From: Pseudomonas mendocina
GTDB lineage: Bacteria > Pseudomonadota > Gammaproteobacteria > Pseudomonadales > Pseudomonadaceae
Assembly (NCBI RefSeq): GCF_900636545.1
Contig: NZ_LR134290.1
Coordinates: forward strand, 1 to 64,000
Direction: 5' to 3'
Length of the DNA: 64,000 bases
Part shown: positions 30,129 to 41,600 of the stretch, piece by piece
How the letters are laid out: every line of letters begins with the position of its first letter
Numbering within the stretch: the first letter of the stretch is position 1
Position numbers and translations under genes: made by a program
The notes under the pieces: generated by a model
Database searches by the model: none
What the model was told of the DNA's origin: nothing
The model's input: only the letters and a program-made list of their open reading frames with translations

Positions 30129-30644
30129 ATGACCAGCCCAATGACCCCGCGTGAGCGCCTGCAGCCTTCGCTGCTCGACCGCCTGACCGACGATGACCCC
30201 GGCAATCCGCAGGAAAGTGCGGACCGCCGCGTGCTCTCGCTGAATCAGCTCAAGGCCTCGGTGCTGCGTGATCTGACCTGGCTGTTCAACACCATTGCCC
30301 TGCTCGATGCCGACACCACTCGGCACACGCCAGCCGGCACCTCGGTGATCAACTATGGGCTGCCGGCACTGGCCGGCAGCAGTGTGTCCGGTATCGACGT
30401 TGCCGCCCTGGAGAGTCTGATCCAGCGCGCCATCCTCACCTTCGAGCCACGCATCCTCGCCCATAGCCTGCGGGTGCGGGCGCATGTGGGTCATGAGCAG
30501 ATGAACCACAACGCCCTGAGCTTCGAGATTCAGGGTGACCTGTGGGCTCAGCCGGCCCCCCTACCCTTGCTGCTGCGCACCGAGCTGGACCTGGAGTCCG
30601 GCCATGTGCAGGTGCTGCCCGCCGAGCAGCGGAGACGCTCATGA
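30129..30644 (+). CDS. tssE: T6SS baseplate protein TssE (gp25-like)
   Basis: Phage gp25-like baseplate wedge component. The 171-residue protein begins [14 protein letters not shown] and contains [24 protein letters not shown] and [16 protein letters not shown], matching the family EPR core motif. It ends in an ATGA overlap with tssF, the invariant neighbour. The start ATG 30129 lies 8 bp after the preceding immunity gene; a second ATG at 30141 is possible. Confidence 0.94.
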   Translation: MTSPMTPRERLQPSLLDRLTDDDPGNPQESADRRVLSLNQLKASVLRDLTWLFNTIALLDADTTRHTPAGTSVINYGLPALAGSSVSGIDVAALESLIQRAILTFEPRILAHSLRVRAHVGHEQMNHNALSFEIQGDLWAQPAPLPLLLRTELDLESGHVQVLPAEQRRRS

Positions 30645-32500
30645 ACCCCCGTTTGCTGGAGTTGTACAACCAGGAGCTGCAACACATCCGCGACGGCGCG
30701 GCCGAGTTCGCCCGTGAGTACCCGAAGATCGCCAGTCGCCTCAGCCTGTCCGGCCTGGAGTGCACCGACCCCTACGTCGAGCGTCTGCTGGAGGGCTTCG
30801 CCTGGCTGACGGCGCGAGTGCAGCTCAAGCTCGACGCCGAGTACCCGGTATTCACCCACAACCTGCTGGAAATTGCCTACCCGCACTACCTGGCGCCGAC
30901 GCCGTCGATGACCGTGGTACAGCTGCATACCGATGCCAACGATGGAGCGCTCAACGGCAGCTTCAACCTGCCTCGCGACAGCGTGTTGCGCGCCACCCTC
31001 GGCAAGGACAGCCAGACCCCCTGCGAATACCGCACGGCTCACCCGGTAACCTTGTGGCCGCTACAGGTGGCGGAGGCCGAGTACATAAGCAACCCTTCCG
31101 CCGCGCTGGGTCGCCTGGCCGCCAGCGAGCCGCGTGCCAAAGCTGCGCTGCGCATCACCCTGCGCAGTGGCGCTGAAATACCCTTCGCCAGCCTGGATCT
31201 GGACAACCTGCCGCTGTACCTCAGCGGCCTCGACGAGCTGCCATTTCGTCTGTACGAGCAACTGCTGGGTAACCGCGTCGCGGTGTTCGCCCGCCAGCCG
31301 GGGCGCGACTGGGTCGAACGGCTGCCGGCCGACGCCTTGCGCCCGTGCGGCTTCGATGATGCCGAGGCGGCGCTGCCGGTAGTGCCGCAGGCCTTCCAGG
31401 GCTATCGCCTGCTGCAGGAGTATTTCGCCCTGCCGCAGCGTTTTCTGTTCGTCGACTTCTGCAATCTGCGCCGTGCCGTGCGCCAGTGCAGCGGCAACGA
31501 GCTGGAGTTGATCGTGCTGTTCGATCGCCTCGACAGCAACCTGCAGAATCAGGTAGATGCCAGCCAGTTCCTGCCGTTCTGCACTCCGGCGATCAACCTG
31601 TTTCCGCGGCGCCTGGATCGCATCCACCTGAGCGACAAGGTGCACGAGCACCACGCCATTGCCGACCGCACACGGCCGATGGATTTCGAGATCCATTCGT
31701 TGCGCGGCGTCACCGGCCATGGCAGTGGCCCGGAGCAGACCTTCCTGCCCTTCTATGCCGTACGTGATCCCGCTCGCTATGGGCGCGATCAGGCCTACTA
31801 CATCGTGCGCCGCGAGCCGCGTGTGCTGTCGGCCGGGCAGCGCCGTAACGGTACGCGCTCCAGCTACGTGGGCAGCGAAACCTTCATCAGCCTGGTCGAC
31901 AGCCACCAGGCGCCGTATCGCCATGACCTGCGCCAGCTCGGCCTCAGCGCCCTGTGTACCAACCGCGACCTGCCGCTGTTCATGACCGTCGGCAGCGGCA
32001 AGAGCGACTTTACCCTGGCCGACAGCGCGCCGGTGCAGAGCGTGCGCTGCGTGGCCGGGCCGAGCCGGCCGCGTGCCAGCCCGGCCCATGACAACCAGGC
32101 CTGGCGCTTGATCAGCCAGCTGTCGCTGAACTACCTGTCGCTGGCCGAGCAGGGCCAGGGCGCCGCTGCCCTGCGCGAGATGCTGCGGCTGTATGGCGAT
32201 GTGCAAAATCCGGCGTTGCAACTGCAGATCGAAGGCCTGCGCGACGTCAGCGCCAAACCCTGTACGCGGCGTTTGCCAATGCCCGGGCCAATCGTCTTTG
32301 GGCGTGGTCTGGAAATCACCCTGGAATTCGACGAGAACGCCTTCCGCGGTACCGGGGTGTTTCTCCTCGGCGCGGTGTTCGAGCGTTTCCTGGCGCGTTA
32401 CGTATCCCTCAACAGCTTTACCGAGACGGTGCTGCGCAGCACCGAGCGCGGCGAGATCATGCGATGGAAAGCCCGGCCCGGCCGTCGTCCGAACCTCTAG
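30641..32500 (+). CDS. tssF: T6SS baseplate protein TssF
   Basis: Baseplate wedge subunit that binds TssG. Start ATG 30641 ([20 protein letters not shown]) overlaps the tssE stop by 4 bp and gives 619 residues; the open frame continues upstream inside tssE but is not coding there. Family motifs: [33 protein letters not shown] and FPRRLDRI. tssG begins 37 bp before its stop. Confidence 0.95.
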   Translation: MNPRLLELYNQELQHIRDGAAEFAREYPKIASRLSLSGLECTDPYVERLLEGFAWLTARVQLKLDAEYPVFTHNLLEIAYPHYLAPTPSMTVVQLHTDANDGALNGSFNLPRDSVLRATLGKDSQTPCEYRTAHPVTLWPLQVAEAEYISNPSAALGRLAASEPRAKAALRITLRSGAEIPFASLDLDNLPLYLSGLDELPFRLYEQLLGNRVAVFARQPGRDWVERLPADALRPCGFDDAEAALPVVPQAFQGYRLLQEYFALPQRFLFVDFCNLRRAVRQCSGNELELIVLFDRLDSNLQNQVDASQFLPFCTPAINLFPRRLDRIHLSDKVHEHHAIADRTRPMDFEIHSLRGVTGHGSGPEQTFLPFYAVRDPARYGRDQAYYIVRREPRVLSAGQRRNGTRSSYVGSETFISLVDSHQAPYRHDLRQLGLSALCTNRDLPLFMTVGSGKSDFTLADSAPVQSVRCVAGPSRPRASPAHDNQAWRLISQLSLNYLSLAEQGQGAAALREMLRLYGDVQNPALQLQIEGLRDVSAKPCTRRLPMPGPIVFGRGLEITLEFDENAFRGTGVFLLGAVFERFLARYVSLNSFTETVLRSTERGEIMRWKARPGRRPNL

Positions 32501-33516
32501 ACACGCTTGCGCAGATGCAGGCGCAGCCCTGGGAGTACGACTTCTTCCAGGCCCTGCGACGCATCGAGAACGAGCACCCGCACCTGCCGCGCCTGGGCCG
32601 TTCCCGGCGCCTGGCAGACGATCCGCTGCGCCTCGGCCAGCGCCAGGAAGGCACGTTCGCTCCAGCCACGCTGGCCGCTGTAACGCCCGGCGGCGACCAG
32701 CGTCCGGCACGCCTGGAGCAGTATTTCTTCGGCCTCGGCGGGCCCAACGGACCGCTGCCGCTGCACCTGACCGAGTACGTGCGCGAGCGTCAGCGCAACC
32801 ACGCCGACAGCACCAGCAAGTACTTCCTCGACCTGTTTCATCATCGCCTGCTGAGCCTGTTCTATCGTGCCTGGGCAGAGGCCCGGCCGACCGTCAGCCA
32901 CGACCGCCCGGATGACGACTACTGGTCGGCGCGCCTGGCCGCCTTCAGCGGTCGCGGCATGCCCAGCCTGCGCCAGCCGGGCCTGCTGGATGATGCGGCG
33001 AAGCTGCACTACAGCGGTCACCTGGCCGCGCAGACGCGTTACCCCGATGGCCTCAAGGCGATCCTCGCCGACTACTTCGGTGTGCCGGTGCAGATCGAGG
33101 AATACGCCGGCAGCTGGCTCAGCCTGCCCGAGCGCACGCGCCTGGGCGTGGAGTCCAGCCAGCTGGGCGTGGACTTCTGCTTGGGCAGCCAGGTCTGGGA
33201 CCGCCAGCACAGCTTCCGCATCTGCTTCGGTCCGCTGACGCTCGATCAGTACAACGCCATGCTGCCCGATGGCGAGTCGTTCGCCGCGCTGGTGGCCTGG
33301 GTCGCCGAATACCAGGGCGACGAGCTGGACTGGCAACTGAATCTCGTATTGCAGCGCGAGGAAGTCCCCGCGCTGCGTCTCAACGGCCAGGCTCGCCTGG
33401 GCTACACCACCTGGCTTGGTCAGCCACAGCACGACGCCAGGGATCTGGTGCTGGCCCGCCATCACGCCGCAGCAACTTCGCCGGCGGATCAATCAAGGAG
33501 AACTCCACATGGGTGA
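32464..33516 (+). CDS. tssG: T6SS baseplate protein TssG
   Basis: Baseplate wedge subunit. The 350-residue product has the typical PWEYDFFQALRRIEN near the N-terminus, then QYFFGLGGPNGPLPLHLTEYV and RTRLGV. It overlaps tssF by 37 bp and clpV by 8 bp, so translation of the three is linked. The start ATG 32464 is the one that keeps the conserved N-terminus. Confidence 0.94.
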   Translation: MESPARPSSEPLDTLAQMQAQPWEYDFFQALRRIENEHPHLPRLGRSRRLADDPLRLGQRQEGTFAPATLAAVTPGGDQRPARLEQYFFGLGGPNGPLPLHLTEYVRERQRNHADSTSKYFLDLFHHRLLSLFYRAWAEARPTVSHDRPDDDYWSARLAAFSGRGMPSLRQPGLLDDAAKLHYSGHLAAQTRYPDGLKAILADYFGVPVQIEEYAGSWLSLPERTRLGVESSQLGVDFCLGSQVWDRQHSFRICFGPLTLDQYNAMLPDGESFAALVAWVAEYQGDELDWQLNLVLQREEVPALRLNGQARLGYTTWLGQPQHDARDLVLARHHAAATSPADQSRRTPHG

Positions 33517-36181
33517 AATCAGTCGTACCGCGCTGTTCGGCAAGCTCAACAGCGTCGGCTACAAGGCCATCGAGGCCGCCACCGTGTTCTGCAAGCTGCG
33601 CGGCAATCCCTACGTCGAGTTGGCGCACTGGTTGCACCAGCTCCTGCAACTGCAGGACTCCGACCTGCACCGCATCATCCGCCAGTTCAGCCTGGAGCCG
33701 GCGCGCCTGGCGCGTGACCTGACCGACGCACTCGACCGCCTGCCGCGCGGCTCGACCTCGATCACCGACCTGTCCTCGCACGTCGAGGAAGCGGTCGAGC
33801 GTGGCTGGGTCTACGGCAGCCTGATGTTCGGCGAGCACCAGGTGCGCACCGGCTACCTGATCATCGGCATCCTCAAGACGCCGAGCCTGCGCCAGGTGCT
33901 GCTGGGCCTGTCGGGCGAGTTCGCCAAGATCAAGGTGGAGACCCTGAGCGAGCGTTTCGACGAGTACGTCGGCGATTCCCCGGAGAACAACCTGGCCGCC
34001 AGCGACGGTTTCGCCGCTGCCGCACCGGGCGAGGCCAGTGGCGCCATGGCGCCAGCGGCGATGGGCAAGCAGGAGGCGCTCAAGCGCTTCACCATCGACC
34101 TCACCGAGCAGGCGCGCAAGGGTGAGCTGGACCCCATCGTCGGCCGCGACGAGGAGATCCGCCAACTGGTCGATATCCTCATGCGCCGCCGGCAGAACAA
34201 CCCGATCCTCACTGGCGAGGCAGGCGTCGGCAAGACCGCCGTGGTCGAAGGCTTCGCTCTGCGCATCGCCGCCGGTGACGTGCCGCCTTCGCTCAAGGAT
34301 GTCGAGCTGCGCAGCCTCGACGTCGGCCTGCTGCAGGCCGGCGCCAGCATGAAAGGCGAGTTCGAGCAGCGCCTGCGTCAGGTCATCGAAGACGTGCAGG
34401 CCTCGCCCAAGCCGATCATCCTGTTCATCGACGAAGCCCACACCCTGGTCGGCGCTGGTGGTGCGGCCGGTACTGGCGACGCGGCCAACCTGCTCAAGCC
34501 GGCGCTGGCGCGCGGCAGCCTACGCACCGTCGCCGCCACTACCTGGGCCGAGTACAAGAAGCACATCGAGAAGGACCCGGCGCTGACCCGCCGCTTCCAA
34601 GTGGTGCAGGTGCCCGAGCCGTCCGAGGACAAGGCGCTGTTGATGATGCGTGGCGTGGCCTCGACCATGGAGAAGCACCATCAGGTGCAGATTCTCGACG
34701 AGGCCCTGGACGCCGCGGTCAAGCTGTCGCATCGCTACATCCCGGCGCGTCAGCTACCGGACAAGTCGGTCAGCCTGCTCGACACCGCCTGCGCCCGCGT
34801 GGCCATCAGCCTGCACGCCGTGCCGGCCGAGGTCGACGACAGCCGCCGGCGCATCGAAGCGCTGGAAACCGAACTGCAGATCATTGCCCGCGAGCACGCC
34901 ATCGGCATCGACGTCAGCCTGCGTCAGGCCAACAGCGAGAGTCTGCTGGCCGCCGAACGCGAGCGCCTGGCCGAGCTGGAAAACCGCTGGGCCGAAGAGA
35001 AGCAGCTGGTCGACGAACTGCTGGCCACCCGCGCCAGCCTGCGCGAAAGCGCTGGGGTGGTCGATCAGGACAGCGGCGCCGATCACCAGGCCCTGCGCGC
35101 GCGGCTGGTCGAATTGCAGGAGCGCCTGAGCCAGTTGCAGGGCGAAGCCCCGCTGATCCTGCCAACCGTCGATTACCAGGCCGTGGCCTCGGTGGTGGCG
35201 GACTGGACCGGCATCCCGGTGGGACGCATGGCGCGCAACGAGGTCGAGACCGTGCTCAACCTCGACAGCCTGTTGGCCAAACGCATCATCGGCCAGGACC
35301 ATGCGCTGAAGATGATCGCCAAGCGCATCCAGACCTCCCGCGCCGGCCTCGACAATCCCAACAAGCCGATCGGCGTGTTCATGCTCGCCGGCACCTCCGG
35401 CGTCGGCAAGACCGAGACCGCGCTGGCGCTGGCCGAGGCGCTGTATGGCGGTGAGCAGAACCTGATCACCATCAACATGAGCGAATTCCAGGAGGCGCAC
35501 ACCGTCTCCACCCTCAAGGGTGCGCCGCCTGGCTACGTTGGCTACGGCGAAGGCGGCGTGCTGACCGAGGCGGTGCGCCGCCGGCCGTACAGCGTGGTGC
35601 TGCTCGACGAGGTGGAAAAGGCCCACCCGGACGTGCACGAGATCTTCTTCCAGGTGTTCGACAAGGGCGTGATGGAAGACGGCGAAGGGCGTCTGATCGA
35701 CTTCAAGAACACCCTGATCCTGCTTACCACCAACGCCGGCACCGAACAGGTGGCGCGCCTGTGCCAGGACGCGGACAACCTGCCCGACCCGGAAAGCATC
35801 GCCCGCGACCTGCGGCAGCCGCTGCTGGAGATCTTCCCGCCGGCGCTGCTCGGCCGTCTCGTGACCATCCCCTATTACCCGCTCAGCGACGCCATGCTCA
35901 AGGCCATCACCCGCCTGCAGTTGGGGCGCATCAAGAAGCGCATCGAAAGCACCCACAAGGTGCCCTTCGACTACGACGAGGCGGTGGTCGACCTGGTGGT
36001 TTCGCGCTGCACCGAGAGCGAGAGTGGTGGCCGGCAGATCGACGCCATTCTCACCAACGGCATGCTGCCGGACATGAGCCGCGAGTTCCTCACCCGCATG
36101 ATGGAAGGCAAGCCGCTGGCCGGTGTGCGCATCAGCGTGGCCGACAACGACCTGAACTACAGCTTCGCCGACAACGCCTGA
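33509..36181 (+). CDS. clpV: T6SS sheath-recycling ATPase ClpV (TssH)
   Basis: AAA+ unfoldase that disassembles contracted TssBC sheaths. Start ATG 33509 (MGEISRTALFGKLNSVGYKAIE) follows AAGGAG and gives 890 residues. Order of domains: ClpN-type N-terminal domain (1-150), AAA1 with Walker A GEAGVGKTAVVEG (about 236), a middle coiled coil (about 420-540), and AAA2 with GTSGVGKTETALALAEA (about 628) and LLDEVEKAHPDV. The N-terminal region distinguishes it from ClpB. It overlaps tssG by 8 bp; a GC-rich hairpin separates it from vgrG. Confidence 0.97.
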   Translation: MGEISRTALFGKLNSVGYKAIEAATVFCKLRGNPYVELAHWLHQLLQLQDSDLHRIIRQFSLEPARLARDLTDALDRLPRGSTSITDLSSHVEEAVERGWVYGSLMFGEHQVRTGYLIIGILKTPSLRQVLLGLSGEFAKIKVETLSERFDEYVGDSPENNLAASDGFAAAAPGEASGAMAPAAMGKQEALKRFTIDLTEQARKGELDPIVGRDEEIRQLVDILMRRRQNNPILTGEAGVGKTAVVEGFALRIAAGDVPPSLKDVELRSLDVGLLQAGASMKGEFEQRLRQVIEDVQASPKPIILFIDEAHTLVGAGGAAGTGDAANLLKPALARGSLRTVAATTWAEYKKHIEKDPALTRRFQVVQVPEPSEDKALLMMRGVASTMEKHHQVQILDEALDAAVKLSHRYIPARQLPDKSVSLLDTACARVAISLHAVPAEVDDSRRRIEALETELQIIAREHAIGIDVSLRQANSESLLAAERERLAELENRWAEEKQLVDELLATRASLRESAGVVDQDSGADHQALRARLVELQERLSQLQGEAPLILPTVDYQAVASVVADWTGIPVGRMARNEVETVLNLDSLLAKRIIGQDHALKMIAKRIQTSRAGLDNPNKPIGVFMLAGTSGVGKTETALALAEALYGGEQNLITINMSEFQEAHTVSTLKGAPPGYVGYGEGGVLTEAVRRRPYSVVLLDEVEKAHPDVHEIFFQVFDKGVMEDGEGRLIDFKNTLILLTTNAGTEQVARLCQDADNLPDPESIARDLRQPLLEIFPPALLGRLVTIPYYPLSDAMLKAITRLQLGRIKKRIESTHKVPFDYDEAVVDLVVSRCTESESGGRQIDAILTNGMLPDMSREFLTRMMEGKPLAGVRISVADNDLNYSFADNA

Positions 36182-36187
36182 GCCCGA

Positions 36188-36215
36188 GCGCGGGTCGGCT
36201 AGTGCCGGCCCGCGC
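36188..36215. repeat. GC-rich hairpin between clpV and vgrG
   Basis: GCGCGGGTCGGC (36188-36199) pairs with GCCGGCCCGCGC (36204-36215) over 12 positions (one G-T wobble) around a TAGT loop. There is no T-run. It divides the structural genes from the vgrG-Eag-Rhs effector genes and may partially terminate transcription or protect upstream mRNA. Confidence 0.6.
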
Positions 36216-36239
36216 CATGGCAGGCCGGAACCCCGACCT

Positions 36240-38180
36240 ATGTTCTTCGCCCAATCTTCACGCTTTGCCCGCATCACCAGCCCGCTCGGGCCGGACGTTC
36301 TGCTGCTGCGCTCGATGCACGGCAGCGACGAGCTGGGCCGCCTGTTCGAGTACGAGCTGCAACTGGTGTCCCACGATGCCAACCTCGATCTCAACCAGTT
36401 GCTCGGCAAGCCGCTGACGCTCTCCGTGCAGCAGCATGGCGGTGGCGACCGGCATTTCCACGGCATCGTCGCCGCCTGCGGGCAGAGCGTCGACCGCGGC
36501 CAGTTCGCGGCTTATCGGGTCACCCTGCGGCCCTGGCTTTGGCTGCTCAGCCGCACCTCCGACTGCCGCATCTTCCAGCACATGAGCGTGCCGCAGATCA
36601 TCAAGCAGGTGTTCCGCGACCTGGGGTTCTCCGATTTCGAAGACGCGCTGAGCCGCCCGTACCGCGAGTGGGAGTACTGCGTGCAGTACCGCGAAACCAG
36701 CTTCGACTTCGTCAGCCGGCTGATGGAGAAGGAGGGCATCTACTACTACTTCCGCCACGAGGCCGATCGCCACGTGCTGGTACTGGCCGATGCCTACGGC
36801 GCGCATGTGCCGGCACCCGGTTACGCCAGCGTGCCCTACTTCCCGCCGGACGGGCAGCACCGCGAGCGTGACCACATCAACGACTGGCAACTGGCCCAGC
36901 ACGTGCAGCCGGGCTCGATGGAACTCAACGACTACGACTTCCAGCGCCCCAGCGCGCGCATCGACGTGCGCTCGGTCATGCCGCGTCCGCACAATGCCGG
37001 CGACTATCCGCTGTACGACTACCCGGGTGCCTACGTGCAGAGCAGTGACGGCGAGCAGTACGCGCGCAATCGCATCGAGGCGCTGCAGAGTCTGCACGAG
37101 CGCGTCGAGCTCGGCGGCAGCGTGCGCGGCATCGCCTCGGGCAACCTGTTCAGCCTCACCGGCTTCGGTCGCGCCGACCAGAACCGCGAGTACCTGGTGG
37201 TCTGCGCGCGCTATCACGTCCTGCAGGAGTCCCTGGAGAGTGGCAGTGGCGGCGGTGGCCAGTTCGAGTGCCAACTCACCTGCACCGACGCTCAGCAGAC
37301 CTTCCGCCCGCTGTGCGGCACGCCCAAGCCGATGGTGCAGGGGCCGCAGACCGCCGTGGTGGTCGGCCCCGCCGGCGAGGAGATCTGGACCGATCAGTAC
37401 GGCCGGGTCAAGGTGCACTTCCACTGGGATCGCCACGACCAGTCCAACGAGAACAGCTCCTGCTGGATTCGCGTCTCGCAGAACTGGGCCGGCAAGAACT
37501 GGGGTGCGATCCAGATTCCACGCATCGGCCAGGAGGTCATCGTCAGCTTCCTGGAAGGTGATCCCGACCAGCCGATCATCACCGGGCGCGTCTATAACGC
37601 CGAGCAGACGGTGCCCTACGACCTGCCCGCCAACGCCACCCAGAGCGGTATCAAGAGCCGCTCCAGCAAGGGCGGCACGCCGGCCAACTTCAACGAAATC
37701 CGCATGGAGGACAAGAAGGGCGCCGAGCAGCTGTACATCCATGCCGAACGCAACCAGGACATCGTCGTCGAGGTGGATGAAACCCACTCGGTGGGCAACA
37801 ACCGCACCAAGAGCATCGGCATGAACGAGACGGTGACCATCGGCAACAACCGCCTGCGCGCGGTGAAGCTCGATGACGTGCTGTTGGTGGGCTCGACCAA
37901 GACCGACAGCATCAGCCAGAGCTACCTCATCGAGGTCGGCCAGAACCTGCGCCTGGTCTGCGGCAAGAGCATTCTCGAACTCAACGCCAGCGGTCAGATC
38001 AACCTCAGCGGCGTGGCGATCAACTTCCACGCCAGCGGCGACGCGGAATTCAACACAGGCGGCGTGCTCAACCTGAACATCGGCGGCGGCCCTGGCGCCA
38101 CCCCCGATGGCCAGGGTGATCAGGGCAGCATCGATGCGGCCGTCAAATCCCTGTTCGGGCAAGAGAAAGGAAACGCCTGA
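36240..38180 (+). CDS. vgrG: T6SS spike protein VgrG
   Basis: Trimeric needle tip of the T6SS (gp27-gp5 fusion). The 646-residue protein begins MFFAQSSRFARITSPLGPDVLLL, then has the gp27-like region, the gp5 OB-fold (EIWTDQYGRVKVHFHWDRHD, QIPRIGQEVIVSFLEGDPDQPIITG split over about 378-445) and a C-terminal beta-helix with repeating polar residues. It ends in a short Gly-rich tail without an enzymatic extension, so its cargo is carried by PAAR-Rhs proteins. The next gene starts 1 bp before the stop ends (TGATG). Confidence 0.96.
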   Translation: MFFAQSSRFARITSPLGPDVLLLRSMHGSDELGRLFEYELQLVSHDANLDLNQLLGKPLTLSVQQHGGGDRHFHGIVAACGQSVDRGQFAAYRVTLRPWLWLLSRTSDCRIFQHMSVPQIIKQVFRDLGFSDFEDALSRPYREWEYCVQYRETSFDFVSRLMEKEGIYYYFRHEADRHVLVLADAYGAHVPAPGYASVPYFPPDGQHRERDHINDWQLAQHVQPGSMELNDYDFQRPSARIDVRSVMPRPHNAGDYPLYDYPGAYVQSSDGEQYARNRIEALQSLHERVELGGSVRGIASGNLFSLTGFGRADQNREYLVVCARYHVLQESLESGSGGGGQFECQLTCTDAQQTFRPLCGTPKPMVQGPQTAVVVGPAGEEIWTDQYGRVKVHFHWDRHDQSNENSSCWIRVSQNWAGKNWGAIQIPRIGQEVIVSFLEGDPDQPIITGRVYNAEQTVPYDLPANATQSGIKSRSSKGGTPANFNEIRMEDKKGAEQLYIHAERNQDIVVEVDETHSVGNNRTKSIGMNETVTIGNNRLRAVKLDDVLLVGSTKTDSISQSYLIEVGQNLRLVCGKSILELNASGQINLSGVAINFHASGDAEFNTGGVLNLNIGGGPGATPDGQGDQGSIDAAVKSLFGQEKGNA

Positions 38181-38611
38181 TGAGCTACACCACCCAAGAG
38201 CTGAGCCTGCAACTGCCCACCGCAGAGGTGCAGGACGGCACCATCAATATCCTGCGTTTCCCCGCCCTGGGCACGTCGCTGGTGATCACCCGCGGCAATC
38301 TGGGGGCTGACGAAACCCTGCGCAGCCACTTCGAAGAGCAGCTCGGCAAGCTGGCCAAGCAGCTCAAGGAAATGAAGACCAGCCCGATCAGCGACACCCG
38401 CGTCGGTCCGGCCGACAACATCGAAGCGGTGGAGCTGCGCAACCAGTTCATCAAGGGCACCGAACAGGTGTACCAGTTCCAACTCGGCATCAAACCGGCC
38501 GAGGGTCGCATCATGTCGCTGAGTTACGTGAAGCCGCAGCCGATGGGTGAGGCCGAGGCCAGCCACTGGGAAAGCATCAAGCGCTCGCTGGTACTCAACG
38601 GAGCGGGATAA
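38180..38611 (+). CDS. Eag-family T6SS effector chaperone (DUF1795/DcrB-like)
   Basis: Chaperone that shields transmembrane helices of prePAAR effectors in the cytoplasm and aids loading on VgrG. The 143-residue protein matches the Eag family: QLPTAEVQDGTINILRF, LVITRGNLGADETL and a C-terminal IMSLSYVKPQPM. It overlaps vgrG by 1 bp and is followed 6 bp later by the first PAAR-Rhs gene, the usual vgrG-eag-effector order. It appears to be the only intact Eag in the window although two prePAAR effectors are present. Confidence 0.92.
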   Translation: MSYTTQELSLQLPTAEVQDGTINILRFPALGTSLVITRGNLGADETLRSHFEEQLGKLAKQLKEMKTSPISDTRVGPADNIEAVELRNQFIKGTEQVYQFQLGIKPAEGRIMSLSYVKPQPMGEAEASHWESIKRSLVLNGAG

Positions 38612-38617
38612 GCGTCG

Positions 38618-41600
38618 ATGTCCGATCTGTTCTGGGCCGCGCGGCTCGGCGATGATCTCGAACACAGCTCGGTCTTCGCTGATGTCCTCAGCGGGGTGCT
38701 TGAGGTGGCCGCCTATGCCGCTGCCGGCGCTGCGTTGGTAGCCGCTACCGGTCTGACTGTGGCCACCGGCGGTATTGCCGGTTGCGTGCTGGGTTTTGCC
38801 GCCAGCGTCGCTGTCGGAGTTGGCATGAGCCTCACCGGCCTGGACAAGGCCGTTACGACCGTCTGCGATGGCCTGGCCAACGCCATCTTCCCGCCTAGCC
38901 CGCAAGCCAAGATCAGCAGCGGTGCCAGCAAGACCCAAACCAACGGCCTGCCGTCGGCCCGCGCGGCCGGCAAGCTGGGCGCGGTAGCGCCGCCGTCCGG
39001 CACTGAGCTGGAGAAGCCGCCAGAGCCCAGCTATCTGGACATGGCCAGTAGCTTCTTCAGTGAGTTGTGGAACCCTACCGTAGAGAATCCGGCGCCAGGT
39101 GCCATCCCCTGCCCGCTGGACACCATCCTCTGCGAGAAGCACCCGCCCATGCCGCTGCAATTGCTGGCCGAAGGCTCCAGTAAGGTCAGCATCGAAGGGC
39201 AACCGGCAGTGCGCAGTGGCGACCGCGCCACCTGCGAGGCCAAGGTGGTGGCCGCCGGCAACATTTCCTCCAACGTGCGCATCGGCGGCAAATCCGTGGT
39301 GGTACGGCCGATTCGCAGCGGCAAGACGCCCGGTGTTGGTCTGGCTCTGAGCGTGCTGATGGCGCTGCGTGGCAACCCGCGCAAGTTGCTGAGTAACCTG
39401 CCATGCCTGGCCATGGGCATGGTTAATGGCTTTGTCGTCGACCAGGTGGCCGGTGCGGTGACCCGGTCCATCACCGGAGCCCCCAATCCGGTGCATGCCG
39501 CTACCGGTGCCAAGGTACTCAACGGCCTCGATGACCTCGACTGTGTGCTACCAGCTCTGCTGCCAGTTGAGTGGCAGCGATTCTATTGCAACCGCGATGA
39601 ACGCCAGGACGGTCTGTTCGGGCCGGGCTGGAGCGTGGCCTACGAAGTGTCGGTCACCCTCTCCAGCGACGCCGCTGGTGCGCGCAGTTTCATCTACACC
39701 GATGAACAGGGGCGGCGTATCGACCTTGGCTGGCTGGAGCCCGGTGACGCTGCCTATGGCCCGGGCGAGGGTCTCAATCTGCGCCGTGATGCCCGCAGTG
39801 GTGCGTTGCTTATCGAGAACGACGCGGGCCTTTACCGGCTCTTCGAGGTCGTCCCGGACAACCCACGGATGCTGCGTCTGAGCAAGCTTGGGGACCGTAA
39901 TGACAACCGCCAGGTGCTGCACTACGACGCTCAGGGTCGTTTGGCGGCCATCAGTGACCAGGACGCCTTGCTGCGCGTGGAACTGTGCTACGAGGCTGCG
40001 CACCCCACGCGTCTGGCGCGGCTGGAGCGCTGCCACGCCGATGGACGGCGTCAGTTGCTTGCGGCCTACGGTTATACCGAGCAGGGGTGGTTACGTGAGG
40101 TGGTGGACGCCAATGGCCAGGTCAAGCGCCGCTTTGCCTATGATGACAAGGCTCGTCTGACCGCACACCAGACTCCCACGGGATATGGCTGCTTCTATCA
40201 CTGGGGCGAGTTCAACGAGGCGGGTACGGTTCAGTCTCGAGTCGTGCGTCACTGGACCAGCGAAGGCGAAGAATACCTGTTCGACTATGACATCGAAGCT
40301 GGTATCACGCGTGTCCAAGACGGGCTCGGGCGTACTCGCGAGCACTGCTGGAACAGACAATACCAGGTCACCCGTTTCACCGATCCACTGGGGCAGAGTT
40401 GGACCTTCGACTGGAACGACGAGCGTCAACTGATCGCAGCCACATCCCCGCAGGGTGCACGCTGGCAATACGACTATGACGAGTCCGGCAACCTTTGCGG
40501 CTCCACCGATCCGCTGGGTCGTCGTGACTGCATCGAATTTCTGGGCCACTGGGCCCTGCCAGTCTGCGAAACCGATGCCGCCGGCAACACCTGGCAGTAT
40601 CGCTACGACGTACGGGGCAATTGCCAGGAAGAGATCGATCCGCTGGGCCATAGCACTTGCTACCGTTATGACGACAGTGGTCTGCCGGTGGAAATCATCG
40701 ACGCTTCCGGTAACCGCCAGACACTGCGCTGGAACGCGTTCGGCCAGCTCATCGAGCAGGTCGACTGTTCCGGCTATCCCACCCGCTTCGCCTATGACGA
40801 GTACGGCAATCTGGTGCAGATCGCCGATGCCCTCGGCGACATCACCCAGTATCAATACGACCCACAGGGCCGACTGCTACAGAGGCAACTGCCGGACGGT
40901 CGCAGTGAGCAGTTTATCCGTGATGCGGGCGGCCAGGTTCAGGCTTATCACGACCCGACTGGAAATGGGCTGCATTATCGCTATGACCGTAGGGGCCGGA
41001 TGACAGCGGTTCTCGGCCCCCTGGGTAGCCAGATCACCTATACCTACGACAGCTACGGCAGGCTGCAGAGCCTCACCAATGAGAACGGAGAACCCTACCG
41101 CTTTACGTGGGACGACAATGACCGACTGAGCATTCGCCATGGGCTCGATGGTGCGGCCCGGCACTATCGTTACAACCCTGACGGTTACCTGAGCGGCGTG
41201 GCCTACACACCGGCTCCGATTGCCGGCGAGGACATAGAGCCCATCGTCCACGACTTGCAGCGTGATGCCGTCGGCAGGCTGACATGCAAAACCACTCGCG
41301 ACGGAAAAACGCGCTACCAGTACGACGTGCTCGACAACCCGCTGGAGGTCAGCTTCACCGACAGTGCCGATGACGTTCAGGTCCTCAACTTCGCCTACGA
41401 TCAGCTCGGCAGGCTGGCACAGGAAAGCGGTGCAAGCGGTACGCTGCAACACCGCTACGATGCGCTGGACAACCTGACGCAAACCATCCTGCCGGATGGG
41501 CGGCGCATCAGGCGCCTGTACTACGGCAGCGGCCATCTGCAGATGCTTCATCTCGATGACCATGAAGTCAGCCATTTCGAACGCGACCGGCTCCACCGCG

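Noticed and set aside
36258..38162. Minus-strand open frame spanning vgrG
   Set aside because: Shadow frame; VgrG on the plus strand is intact.
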